Positions 35,801-48,461 of a DNA stretch of 61,168 bases are shown here, piece by piece. The notes beneath the pieces are model-generated. The model searched no databases. It saw only the letters and a list, made by a program, of their open reading frames with translations, and was not told the DNA's origin. This DNA is from Lingula anatina. Lineage: Eukaryota; Brachiopoda; Lingulata; Lingulida; Lingulidae. The stretch is taken from contig NW_019775703.1 in NCBI RefSeq assembly GCF_001039355.2, positions 76,444 to 137,611 on the forward strand, in the 5' to 3' direction. The position numbers were made by a program, and so were the translations under genes. Each line of letters begins with the position of its first letter. The first letter of the stretch is position 1.

Positions 35801-37405
35801 GTTTTTCATCCAAAATATCATCTTGGAAGCAAAGTCACATTCTTTTACCTGGAAACACAGAAAGATATAAATGTTAACCATAAATACACTGTAACATAAA
35901 ATGTAACAAACATCTAAAAGCTGGGTAAATTATACCTAGCATGACACTTTACAGTGACATGAATATTGCAACAATAAAAAAATTAAAACAATTTATAGCA
36001 GAGAAGGAATGCATTTTAATAATGCTTTCATGAACAAAGTAAAAGTTGATGACTTTCGATGGCATTTAAGATACATATTTTAACAGGGTCAGAGGGGATC
36101 AGTCATCAATCCTGACACATTCTTCCAAATACTTCCAGATAATGAAGCTGAAAAAATTGCGACAGAAAATGGTGAAATTCACCCCTATGTAACCGATCTT
36201 GGAGCCATAGTACTAGTACTTCCACTAGTGCTTCCACTTACATTGATTTCAACTGGCAATGCTCAGGAACAAAGCACTGATTGATAGCCTCTGAGCTAAG
36301 CGTGACAAAATTGCACAACTTTTTTCATTTATCACAGGTTTGACAAAATGTAACTGAATTTTATTTGTCAAAACAAAAATGATCATTTACCACTCCATTG
36401 TGTTCAATCAGAGACTGCATTATCAGTATCATCTGGTCAGAGTCATCAGTCCAATCTCCTTCTTCCCAGCGGCTTCTATGCATATCTGGCACTTTCAGGT
36501 TGTACTCTAAAACTTTTGCCTTTCCATAGTTCTAAAATAAAACAGGGATTTTTATAATCTGTATACAATGCTTATAGTGTTTTTCATAAACTTAACAACA
36601 TATGTATGTATTTTAACAAAGAGAAGTCAGTTCTTTCTGATATATCATACGATGAACATTTAATGTCCAATCAAATTTTGATGACAATTGCAATATTATA
36701 GTACTGCCTATAAGAATTATTTCAATAATTTGTATTATAAATGTTATCAGGGTATGGACATCAAAGTCAACAACTGCCTGTTATTTCAAATCAGGGTAGG
36801 AGGCAGCATTCTAGAATGGTATGTGATCTTCTAACCAGTTCCATATCATTGATATGATTTTTTTGTGAAAATTTCATGAACATGCCGTTTATTAAATCAC
36901 CTGTTTAGCCATTCTCCGGCACATGAATTCTGTTAGTAAACCAATGGCATCTCCAATGCAATTTCCATAGATCGTCCCATAGATATGATCCAGCACTGGC
37001 CCACAGAGGCTCTTAATGAAGAAATTTTTTCAGCTAGTCTTATTTGACATCACAAAAATAAGATAAATGATGGTCATAAAACTGATAATAGTTTTATTTC
37101 TATTACATGCCAGTTAGCTACTTCTACTAGTACTAGATTGTTAAGTTAAATAATGAACATTTTATGCATGTTTCACAATTAATTAAGCAGCTTCTGATGA
37201 GTTTCACTTTCATTTTAAGGTGACAGAAAAATTCAACCATTCACCCTTTTTAAATCTTAAGTGTCATTGATACTGTGGTATCTTATTAATGTGTCTACCG
37301 TGAAATCCACATACTGAATATGATAGCAAAGACCTTTAACCAAAAATGTATAAGCAATTTAGCTGTGATATTTACTGTTTTGTGCGCTTCCTCCTTTCCA
37401 GCCAT
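32856..37405 (-). CDS. ADP-ribosylglycohydrolase (DraG/ARH fold)
   Basis: Nine exons: 37376-37405, 36901-37011, 36391-36531, 35705-35848, 35215-35369, 34682-34859, 34295-34453, 33309-33439, 32856-32937; phases agree; 376 aa. The first exon is only ten codons (MAGKEEAHKT) and is the least certain part. Family marks: N-terminal helix IYGTIYGNCIGDAIGLLTEF; GDWTDDSDQ (72-80), giving metal-binding Thr-Asp-Asp; a glycine loop DHGGMGIGATT; THADPRCLASCVAVTTAIA; and GGDADTNGAVAGALLG (307-322), with the second metal-binding Asp pair. All expected metal ligands look present, so an active Mg-dependent hydrolase that removes ADP-ribose or a related group is likely. The sequence resembles bacterial/fungal DraG-like proteins more than human ARH1 or ARH3 as I recall them. 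No signal or targeting sequence is visible. Confidence 0.88.
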
Positions 37406-37583
37406 CACCAAAATTTCACTAGCCTCGCTTTAGAAAGGATACAAGAGTCGCAATGCAATGTGGGTAAGAAGAATATAGGTCACTGTTTCCGGCAAACATG
37501 TGAGAGCAACATTGTTGAGATGTAATTAGAAATAACTTAAAATTGTAGTGAAGACCCCAACTGGATACAAGTGTGTGACGAAA
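37406..37583. promoter_or_regulatory. Bidirectional promoter, ADP-ribosylhydrolase / DNAJC2
   Basis: Only 178 bp separate the divergent start codons, so core promoters and 5' UTRs of both genes must share this interval. It contains an ETS-like word (GTTTCCGG, near 37487) and no TATA box that I can identify. Confidence 0.6.
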
Positions 37584-40500
37584 ATGGATAGCCCACCAGC
37601 CGAAGAGGACAGAAGCATGGTGGTCGCTAAAATTTCACGTGAGATGCAGTTTTTATTTTAGCTACAGTCCAGCTCTTGCCTGGACCTAAATGACCATCTT
37701 TCAATTTCCACCACACTTTATTATCACTTAAAAATCTGAAGCTTAGCAAAACGTGGCACAGGCTTTATTTGTGTTTATATTGAATACATCAGTATGTTTT
37801 CTATATATGCCAAGTAATGTGCACTAAAATTTACAATATACAATTACATACTTTTATACTAACTTTCATAATAATTTAGGTAGGAACTTCATGTTTCTGT
37901 GGGGAAAGCCTGATCTTAGTTCTTGGAGAGGAACAAAGTTTTAAAAATTTGGAGAAGGATGGGATTGAATTCTTAGCTCATTTCCTTTTACTGTCATTCC
38001 TGCACATTGTCACTTTGAAATCAAATTTATGTAAAATGAAAAAAGAAGCAACTTTTACAATTTACATTATTTACACAATTCAATTTTTTTAATCATTGCT
38101 TCAGCCACTAGACAGTCTGTTGCTTAACATGTATGTGTTTCTTTTCCAGCCCTGCAAATGGTGTCCATAGAGCCAGTAGGAAGATGGTTTGAGGCCTACT
38201 GCTTGAGGAGAAGAAATAAACAGAGTCTGTCACACACAACTATGACATCTTCCTCCTCTGAGGAAAATATCAGCGATGCCTCCACAGATGAAGAGGATGA
38301 GCTTATGTTGAAGGGACTGGACCCTAAAGAGTGGAAGGTATAAATCACATTGAGAACTACATAAACTGAAAATGTAAATATTTACTTACAATTCACATTA
38401 CCAGATGACAAAATGATATGTCACTGAAGAAGCTGTTCCTAATGTTGAGACACAGAGATAGACTGGATATTTTCTATTAAATGAATTTGAATATCTTAAA
38501 TATGTTTTTCACCATTTGCAATGACATATATGCAAGTAGTGATGTTTTCTGTGTGACCAGCCATCAAACTCCTTGTATTTTCAATCTTAAGGTTGATGAT
38601 ATGGTTGTTTTTGTGACACAAGTAAGATTTACTTGATCCTATTTAAATATGATGGGTAGGCATATGATTTGGGCTGCTTACCTATGCATTAAAATTTTTC
38701 AAAAGTTGTAAACATTGAATGTTTAATCTCACAGATAGTATTATTTCATTTTAAATTCATACTGTTATTGGAAAGTATTTTTTTCCAGCAACAAGACCAT
38801 TATGCTGTTCTTGGTTTAAAAAATGAGAGATATAAAGCCACAGAGGAGCAAATAAAAAGAGCATGTAAGTGATATGAACCATTTAGTAGCTTACTCAGGG
38901 TTGTGTTAACATGATTTTTTTTTTTTAGAAAAGAAAAAAGATTTTATTGCTGAAATGAAACCATGCACTAAGCAAGTTGTAGACAAAGTCTTCACAATAA
39001 CTGGCCAAAGTTTTTGGCCTCATCTGAGACCTTCAATCGTTACATTATAGTTGAAAGCAGGGCTTCATTCTTGTATTGTCTAAAAAACAGCACAGAAATA
39101 TTATATTACATATTGGTGCATTTAAAACCTGATTGTTTATGAGCACTACACTCGTGAAATTACACCAGCATACAAAGCAGGGCTTCATTCTTGTATTGTC
39201 TAAAAAAACAGCACAGAAATATTATATTACAGATTGGTGCATTTAAAACCTGATTGTTTATGAGCACTACACTCTTGAAATTACACCAGGATATGATAAA
39301 GTACATATACTAAATTTTTGATTTTTAATTTCTTGAAATTTTCAAATGTCCCACTTTAAAAAAAAAAAGAATTATGTTTTTAAGATTAGTTATGTTAAAA
39401 CAGTCACAAAAATGTGCATTCTACCCAGACCCAAGAGTTTAAAAAATTCTAATCAAATTCTTTAAATATTGCCAATGTTTAAAAATAAAGTTATTTATTC
39501 ATTTTGTCCACTCCAAATTCAATAAATATTTAGTGTTAAGTTATTGCATTATTCTGTGTTCTTGTTGTGTTTGCTGCTTACCAGACAAGAAGAAGGTCCT
39601 AAAGCATCACCCTGACAAGAGAAAAGCCAGAGGGGAGAATGTGAAAGAGGGAGATGATGACTATTTCACATGTATAACTAGAGGTAAGGAGCTTATCACG
39701 GACATGGAAAAGATATCAATTAATTGTGAGTTTGTCTGTATTAATTTTCTATTCCCACTGACTATTTATACACTTACATTTTCCTGTGCTTAGTCATGTG
39801 ACGACCGGTTTGGTGCAAGAATCACAATTAAAATTGTCAAATAAATAGTACTCACTAACTGCTGGCAAAAGCCCTGATGAATTTTGTTGTCTTAATTGGC
39901 AAGTTTTTACTGTTCACTACCCTTTATGATTCCTGATCCTGAAAAGTAGGGAAGTCTATAAAAAACTTCTACTGAAACACATTTGAAGACTCTCAAACTA
40001 TCATTGAAACAATTGAAGAGTCTTTTCTGTTAAACATTTTTTTCTTTGTAGTTTTCTTGTTCTTTAGTATCAACAACAAGATAAGTTTATATCATTACTT
40101 CAGCCTATGAAATTCTGGGAAACCGTGTCAAGCGTAGATCTTATGACAGCGTAGACCCTCAGTTTGATGATGATGTACCGGAAGTGTCATCAGATAACAA
40201 AGACAAAGAAGAATTCTTTGAAGTTTTCAGACCTGTATTTGAAGCTAATGCCAGGTAAATTATTAGGATATTTATTTTGGAGAATTGAGTGAAAAGAGGT
40301 GAAAACTTGTTATATTTCTTTCCATGTGTTTGGTAAGTTTTTTAAGTTTAAAAAATGCCAACAGTTGAATGTTTGTAATGAATAAGCAGAAGTTCATTCT
40401 AACTGTAAAAATAACATCCTGATTTTCTGCCTTGAATGCTGACAGATAGGTTTTTACCTTTCAATTTTTCACATAGGTGGTCAAATAAGAAGAAGCCTGT

Positions 40501-43500
40501 TCCACAGTTAGGAGACATTGATTCATCTTTTGATGAAGTTAATGACTTCTATGCATTTTGGTAGGTACATGTATTCCCACTGTTTTGGGCTGGGCTCACA
40601 AACCACTTCACGTAAACAAGTGGCCAAATTACATTGGTATCCCCATTATTCCCTAGAATTTAAAAATCATAATTGAAGAATGTAGAGAGTATTTATGGTT
40701 TAGGTCACTTTGTTGTGAACAAGTTCTTTCACAAAATGTTGTGTAATGTACTTGTAATTTATGTGGTTGTATTGTTGTTAAAATGGTATGAATGTGATAT
40801 AAACAAACAGACAAAAGATTGGCTTGTATTACAGATACATTTGTGATGTATCCAGTTTAGAAATTTTATTTCAGAAAAATTCAAACCAAAAATAACCTTC
40901 AAATAACAGTCATATGATGTGAATGCAATATCTTTAAACTTTAATATAATTTTTGTTCAGTTCAAAGGTGTGTGTCAGATAATTTGCTTGTAGACCACTG
41001 TCAGTACAGTTTTAATTCCACTTATGAAATTAATAGCCAGCCAACCCAGTAAGGTGCTGACAAATTTGGAAAGTTTAATGGAATGGGGCATTTTTTGCCA
41101 TTTGTATTATTCTGTACTTTTTAGGTATGACTTTGATTCTTGGAGAGAGTATTCTTACCTAGATGAAGAAGAAAAGGAGAAGGGCCAAGAGTGAGTATAC
41201 TGTTACTATGTAATGATTATAGCCAAATTAATGATAATATTTTGAAATTGTAGAATCTGATATTTTGGGAATAATACTTTTGGGAAAAGTATTTTTTCCA
41301 ACCAAAATTTTTTTTTGGCAATATTTAAAAAGATTTTTTTTTATCTGTTCAATGGAGATAATTTTAGAAGCATTTATATTTCAGTCGTGAAGAAAGAAAG
41401 TGGATTGAGAGACAAAACAAAGCTGCCCGTGCCAAAAGAAAAAAGGAAGAGGTGACAAGGATACGACTGTTAGTAGGTGAGATGTCTGACATTTTAATTT
41501 CCTCCTATATTTTAATATATTGATAATTTTTTCACAACATTTTTATTTAGTTTAATACTTTGATTTGCAGCATTATTACTGCAAGTAATTTACACAAACT
41601 TAGTTTTTTACCACACAAGGTGTTGAAAATTGTAATGATACAGAAAGCATTTTTAAGTATCATGATAAAGAAAACCAATAAAAACCCATGTTCATTGTGA
41701 ACAAAACATACATATTATTTAATCATGTCATTCTATACTTCATCAAGTTTTTAAGATTCAGTTTAAGTAACTTTAAAATTCTGACTGAAAATTCCTATGC
41801 CAATCTTATCTTCACATTTATGCTGTTTGTGATTTATATTTCAGTGGGACATCTCATGTAATTTTAATCTGTTGTCACAAATATTATTATAATATTTTTT
41901 CCAAATAAATTTCAAATTTGATATTTTTAAACTTATTTTTCTTTTTTAATAAAAAGACAATGCATATGCCTGTGATCCAAGAATACAGAGGTTTAAAGAT
42001 GAAGAAAAAGAGAAGAAGCTTGCACAGAAACGTGCAAAGCAAGAAGCTGCAAGGCAAAAAGCAGAGGAAGAGAAAAGGGTAGATATAATTAAATAATTTG
42101 CTACTGTATTGTCTTGCTTTTCATCTTTACTAAATATATATACAATTCTTGTGTGTTCTGAGAATTTGAAAATATAAGTAGGATCTTTAAAACAAAATTT
42201 AAAATCATAGTCATACATGATTATAGCAATAGAGTTTAACAGAGAAAGGTAAGAATGTTCCCATTTACTGTTCATTTTCAATTCTGTTCAGAATGCTCTG
42301 AAAAATATTTTACCATTTAACAGAAAAAAGAAGAGGAGTTAGAAGCCGAGAGAAAACAAAAAGAGAAAGAAGAAGAGGAAGCAAAAGCTCAGGTTGGATG
42401 TTTTTCTAAATTGTATAAGTAACTATGATTTATCTGTATGTATATATTACTTTTACAGGAGATTTACTGTTATAATAGATTTCCTTTTATACATTATCTT
42501 ATAGTCTTTATGCAAAGTGCATCCCAACTTTCCAGACTTTATATTTAACAATTAAAGCAATTGATTTGTGTGTGAAATTGACATATTCAAGGCATTCATA
42601 CAATTTTTTCTTTCCACTTTTTTAGGCTGCAGCTGCCAAGAAGGAAAAGGAAGCAATGAAAAAGATTTTAAAGAAGGAAAGAAAAACATTAAGGACAATC
42701 ATAAAGGTTGATTTATTTGTTAGTTTTTCATTTGTGTATTTGACACTCTCAGTCCTTTAACTCTGATATTTAATCTTGCCCTTGCATTGTACAATAAGGT
42801 GTCGTGTACTTTGATGAGTTAAGATATCATCAATGCTATTCTTTACATTAACTGATATTTTATCTCATAAACTGTAATTTGTTTGGTTTTGATAACAACA
42901 ATAATAAAAATTTTATCTCACTGTGTGCACTTTTCAGGAGTTTGATTACTTTGCTGCTGATGAGGCAGAGCGTGTAAAGAACATGGCTGATGTTGAAAAA
43001 TTGGCAGATATGCTATCTTTAACAAGGTAAGTAATATTTCTGTTTAAGTGTGGAATTTTGAAACTGATTATTTTGAATGACACACAAGTGACATAGTTTA
43101 GAACTGCATTTAGTTAGATGTTTAAGATGAAAACCCTTTTATCCTCAATAAGATCAGCCAGTGTTATGATTTAAGCCTGGTCTTCATGGAACTTTTCAAC
43201 CCTGAATCAATTTCCCTTACATACCACCCAAACTTTTGCATGGGTGTTGCTCAGAATTATCACTCACAATAATGAGTATTACCCACCTTCCATGTGGTAA
43301 GTGCTTAGTGAGGTGAGAACAGTTTACTCAATGTTTTCAGAATATTTTTGGTATCACCTGAATGTAGGAATAAAGTTATCTCATGATCCCCTGCACCACA
43401 GGCAAGCTGATACTGGTAGTGCCTGCTAGTCATTTTCACCTGCTACTGTGGCAAACATTAAAAGCAAGAAGATTGTTTGTCTCCTGTTCTTTAACGTAAA

Positions 43501-44859
43501 GAAATCTAGTGACCATGCCCTAATATTTTAGAAACTTGATTTGTGCTTGTTTTTTTGTTTTTTTTTTTTTCTAGTTTACAGTCGTTGAATGAGGCTCTCA
43601 CATCTGGGGACAAAGAGAGGGCATCACAGGCTTTCACAGCTGAGGCAAGTTAAAAAATAGTGACAGATAGATGAATGAAATTATTATATAAAATTTGTTT
43701 CAGCAAATTCATGAAAGTTGAACAGAATTAATTTAATATTTATTTGGTGCTTTAAGAAGCGATTTTGTCCTTTTTGCCAATATCACTACCATTTTGCAAA
43801 AAGGAAAATGTTTTTAGACATAAGACAAGTCATTAAAAAGTATGTGCAATCCTAGAAACTTAGTTACTATACATCAGATGCAGCAGGGATCAACTTGTCT
43901 GTTTTACATTAGATTTGAGACCAGAGATTTGATTTATGATATTTTAGCTGGTAGTATTTTTCAAATGACACAGTTCTAAATTAAATGTTGTTTATCAATC
44001 AGTGTTTCAATTACAGTGCATAAACAAAACCCTAAAGAATTATTTGATACCATGTTCAGGTGAAAGAACTGGACGATAAAAGAGAAGCAGAAAAACAGAA
44101 GCTGCTTGAAGCTACCAAGAAACAGAACAGTGGAGGCGGGTCTGCAGGCGCCAGAGCCAAGCAGTGGAGTGATGAAGAAACTCAGATACTTATTAAGGCT
44201 GTGAATCTCTTTCCTGCTGGAACTAAACAAAGGTAAGGTATTGTTAATCTGTACAGAAACACATTACATTTATTTTCTAAATAAAGTGACTTTGACTGTC
44301 ATCATTTTTATAAAACTTCACCTTATATCAATCAGGTGGGAGGTGATAGCAAACTACATCAACCAACATGTAGAGGGCAGCAACAGGACCCCCAAGGAAG
44401 TCCTAGGACAAGCCAAAGCCTTGCAGAAGAATGGTCAGTAATGCAGAAAATATGTTACAAAGACACAAGTGTATTTGGATATGATAGATGTATTAATATT
44501 TCGATGATGGCCTGAGACTTGCAGAGAATGAAGAGTGCTGCACATCTGAGCATTATAAGAAAATTTGTTGAAGCATTTTTTGTGCCTGACTTTGCCATCT
44601 GATCCTTAAATAGAATGGTTTTAAGAATAATGCTTCTTCCAGATTGGGCCTTTACTAAATATTGAATTCATTGATCTCTTGTTTTCACAACTTAAAATTT
44701 CCAGTAATGGATGAAAGTCAGAAGCAACTAGTCAATGAGAAAGCCTTTGAGATCTTGCAGAAAGAAAAAGAACAGAAGAAAAATGCAAAAGTAGGAGATA
44801 AGCCTTCAGAAAGGGTAGAATGTAAGTTTGGTCTTGTCTGAAAGTAGATACATGTAATG

Positions 44860-44916
<57 letters not shown>

Positions 44917-45938
44917 TGAGTATATATGGAAAGTTTTTGATAACTTAATGATGCTAATGCCAGCAAGAAATGACAACACTCTGTTGAAAATTAATTTTAA
45001 ATAAGAAAGTTGAATGATTTCGTGTGGTTTTCTGCATCTTTGTTTTGAATATTGTTATGAGTACCAAGAATGTTTAATGAACATTATCAAACAGACACTA
45101 ACTTGATCATATTTTTTTGTGAGCAATCATTATATAAATGAAAACTGTGGTGTATCTTATTAATATAAAAACCTAATATGGTATTTTAATGTAAGTGGAG
45201 TATTAATATGTATTTCAGCGATCAAGAATTATAATACAATTTCATACGAAAAGCACCCACAGGATGATTGATTGCAACACTGTTGCTTACACTTTCATTT
45301 CATTTTCATTCCTCCAGCTGTAGGAGAACAACAGGTGGCCCAGACAGGCTCCAACCCTGCTCCATGGACAACAGAAGAGCAGAAGTTACTGGAGCAAGCC
45401 CTAAAAACATTCCCTGCAAGCGTGAAAGACCGATGGGATAGAATAGCAGAAACGATAGCCACCAGAAGTAAGAAGGATTGCATGAAAAGATACAAGGTAA
45501 AAATAGTGCAATTATAATATTATCAATATTTGGGGTTAAGAAATGTTTCAAAAGCTCAACCAGATTCATAATTTTTAGAGTAAATACTTAAACACTTCGT
45601 TTTGCTGTGAAAATAATAAGCATTCTGTTGTCAAGAATACTGTTGCGAAATCTCCTTAACATTAAGTTAAGGAGTATGAAAGCCATGGAGTAGTAGTCAC
45701 TCAAATGCAAATCACAGATTCAAACCTTAATTTATCTTCATTTTGAAAAATTATGCAAAAGTAGGGTAAAACTAGGGAATGCTTAACTGCCAGTAGTCAT
45801 TTTATTTCAGTTATTGTAATTCACTGAATAGGGCTTAAAGCAAGTTTCCTCTTATTTTTCCAGGAGCTGGCTGAGATGGTGAAAGCCAAGAAAGCTGCAC
45901 AGGCCGCAGCAGATGCCAAGGCAGCAAAGAAAACATGA
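37584..45938 (+). CDS. DNAJC2: DNAJC2/ZRF1/MPP11, ribosome- and chromatin-associated J-protein
   Basis: Eighteen exons: 37584-37638, 38150-38337, 38789-38864, 39585-39683, 40104-40254, 40477-40560, 41125-41190, 41385-41476, 41957-42078, 42324-42392, 42626-42706, 42938-43026, 43575-43644, 44060-44232, 44336-44433, 44705-44821, 45318-45496, 45864-45938; 627 aa (human 621). N-terminal [10 protein letters not shown]-like block ([11 protein letters not shown]), J domain with HHPDK in exon 4 and DDDYFTCIT, the zuotin-type [13 protein letters not shown] region, a long K/E-rich charged helix in exons 8-12, and two SANT/Myb domains ([21 protein letters not shown] and [19 protein letters not shown]). 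It forms the ribosome-associated complex with an Hsp70 (HSPA14 in human) and, in vertebrates, binds H2AK119-ubiquitin chromatin through SANT and related regions. The intron after exon 13 uses a GC donor (GAG|GCAAGT). Confidence 0.96.
39054..39294. repeat. Two-copy 120-bp tandem duplication in a DNAJC2 intron
   Basis: 39054-39173 and 39174-39294 are nearly identical (both start aaagcagggcttcattcttg) with a few substitutions and one A indel. Located in the intron before DNAJC2 exon 4. Confidence 0.9.
44863..44915. repeat. (TA)n microsatellite
   Basis: About 25 ta units, shortly after the exon-16 donor of DNAJC2. Confidence 0.95.
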
Positions 45939-47105
45939 CAAACTGTTTGTTTGTAACTAATTAAAATAATACAGTGGTGCAAAACTTAACAGAGAATACT
46001 GAAACAATAGCCGTCAGAAATGATGGCAAGCTATAGTATATTTTAGGAAAGTTACAGTTTAGGTGGACTTGCTTTCATGGTCTTGCTCCAGCTCAGATGG
46101 TGTTCAACTTGACAATGTGTTGAGTTGTCAGGAAGTTTTAGATCATAATATGACCCGGGACCCCCATTTTTTAACCGAATAAGTGATAAGTAGGGTTGGT
46201 CATATCTAATCTTTCTAATACATTGGATCCAAATATATTATTGTTATGGATTTGTATTTATATATATCCTTGTAATACATTGCCAAGTGAAATCAAAAAT
46301 CAATTGTTTTTCCTCCCTGTGGTTTCTGAATCAGGTTATTGTATTGAATAAACACAATTGATTGAACACAATTTTCTGATTTTGATATTTAGTCTTTTTT
46401 ACAAGCTTCAGGTTATATGGAAAATTCAAGCAGTCATTTTTGCGCTTGACCATTGGATAAGGTGATAGTGATTATAATATTTGATGTTAAATTCACATAT
46501 CAAACCAAAAATGACCACAGTGTGAGAAGTGTGATCTAAACTGTGGTCATTTTTGGTTTGATACGTGAATTTAACATCAAATATTATGGTATGGGAGGGT
46601 GTGGTGAGGGGGGGGGGTCTTTAAGCAAGCCACTATATTTTAAAACACCAGCACCTAAAATATAATGGAGAAATTAATTATATAATCCACTGGTCTTTAA
46701 TTTTATAATTTCAAAAAATACAAAAAGGCATAATGCAATACTGTACAAGTTCCCGTGTCTGGGTGCAGTTCAGAAGCTGGTGACCTAAGTTGATCACAAA
46801 GTTTCCCTTAAGAACAGTTTTTCTTGAAAAATTTATTTGTTAGGGCCTTACGCAACCTTACAACTTCTATATTGCCACCCTAGAAACTGGGTATTTTTCA
46901 TTACAGAGCACTGGAAAATCCCACATTATTGCAGTAATGTTCTTTGTCGATCCAGGCAATCCCCAATCAATATAATCAAGTTCTTCCTGACATTAATATC
47001 TTATCAACTCTGAACAACTGGAACTTCCTTACCAATTTTATTTTTACAAATCAATTCACTGGAAGTACATACAAGTACATTTGAACAAATATCATTGTCA
47101 TGTAC
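45939..47105. other. Convergent intergenic region with DNAJC2 3' UTR
   Basis: An AATAAA at about 46347-46352, 410 bp after the DNAJC2 stop, is a plausible poly(A) signal. Beyond it are the hairpin at 46474-46587 and a G tract near 46610. No coding sequence seen. Confidence 0.5.
46474..46587. repeat. Near-perfect 47-bp inverted repeat (hairpin)
   Basis: Arms 46474-46520 and 46541-46587 are reverse complements at 46 of 47 positions, with a 20-nt loop. Transcribed from either strand it would fold into a long stem. Likely a small foldback element; a small-RNA precursor is possible but unproven. Confidence 0.85.
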
Positions 47106-47732
47106 ATTATTATTACCTTTTTTTGAGAATGACAAATGTATAAAAAATAATCACAATTTTTGTTTTAAAATTAGCTCCCCCTTCCCAATATCTACAGAAT
47201 CAGTACAAACCTACTGCATTACACAACTGACTTGACTAGTGAGCTGTGTCAAATATTTCATAAAACATGTACATTTCCACAAGGAAAATTATATTATTAT
47301 AGTGGGTGTACTGTTCGTTTTTACACATTAACAATGTCGGTAGAGTAAGATGGGAAAAATTAAGAGAATGATCCTTTGCCAAATATAACATGTACCTAAG
47401 CAAATATAACCACCCTCTTGAATAAAATTATATAAACACCAAGACAAAGAATACCCACTTGCACCTTTAAGTCTGGTGTACTTCATATTGACTAAAATCA
47501 ATTCACAACCCATTCTTCCTTTTTAATTTTTTGCAGCTGCTCAAATAGTCTTTTCATTGCATAGAAAAATAGCAGCTTCACAAAGCTGCATATTATCACA
47601 AGAGATAAAGTTTGTTTTCCAAAAAATGACAGAATGAAAATTATGTCTAGAAATTTGTGTACAACTCAGATTTTTCCTCATATACTGTCTGAATTATAGC
47701 CCTCCATTTTCCTTCACTGCAAATCACTGTTA
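47106..47732. repeat. Near-duplicate block, copy A
   Basis: Closely matches 48462-49120, with a roughly 24-bp indel around aattagct and scattered single differences. Both copies end at the same base, tcactgttat, where the GTTGGCCCAAC element begins. Because copy B is bounded by single N bases, two haplotypes placed in series is the simplest explanation. Confidence 0.85.
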
Positions 47733-48458
47733 TCCCAGATAGCAAGCATACGTTGGGCCAACGTTGGCCCAACGTTGCCTTGGTTGGCCGTGCAACGTTG
47801 GCCCAACGTTGGGTTTCCATCTAAGTGCTCACTTTGGCCAACGGTTGGCTGAACGTCTTTTTAAGGCCAACGCATTGCCAACGTATTCCCAACCAAACTG
47901 CGTTGGCCCTACATTGGGCCAACTAATAACCAACATTGGTTCAACAATTACCCAACCTGTAACCAACACTGTATTTACGTTGGTTCTACTAATAACCAAC
48001 GTCAGTCCAACAATTACCCAACCAAACTGCGTTGGCCCTACATTGGGCCAACTAATAACCAACATTGGTCCAACAATTTCCCAACCTGTAACCAACAGTG
48101 CATTTACGTTGGTTCTACTAAAAACCAACATCAGTCCAACAATAACCCAACAAATAATACAAAAAGACAACAAAGAAAATTTTTATAAAATGTTATAATA
48201 TTGTATTTAAACATTAATAAGTGTGTCTTTTATCAATTGTTACATGATTCACATCAAGAAAAAATATCAACAGTCCTATGACTTTCCACTTATTCCTGGA
48301 GTCAAGGCATTTTTCTGCTAGTAAAGTCTTTTTTTGCCTCATTTCAATTTTTAAAAATATTTTCATTAAATTAAATTTTAAACCAGAAACCCTCGTTAAT
48401 GTCAGGTAAGATGCTTTTCATAAGTTACATGTGAAGTCTATAAAATCACAGTCTCTTC
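47732..48458. mobile_element. GTTGGCCCAAC-rich transposon, left part
   Basis: Begins ATCCCAGATAGCAAGCATAC, followed by many TTGGGCCAAC/GTTGGCCCAAC words (a near-palindrome), then two 129-bp direct units (47891-48019 and 48020-48148), and an AT-rich tail cut by an N at 48459. Its matching inverted end is at 49122-49152. The open frame across the repeats is an effect of the DNA repeat. I recognise no transposase. Confidence 0.75.
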
Positions 48459-48459
48459 N
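48459..48459. other. Assembly gap or ambiguous base (N)
   Basis: Single N at the left boundary of duplicate block copy B. Confidence 0.95.
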
Positions 48460-48461
48460 TT

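Noticed and set aside
47764-48198. 144-aa frame with repeated NCVGPTLGQLITNIG peptide
   Set aside because: The peptide repeat only reflects the 129-bp DNA repeat of the transposon; frames on both strands are open for the same reason.
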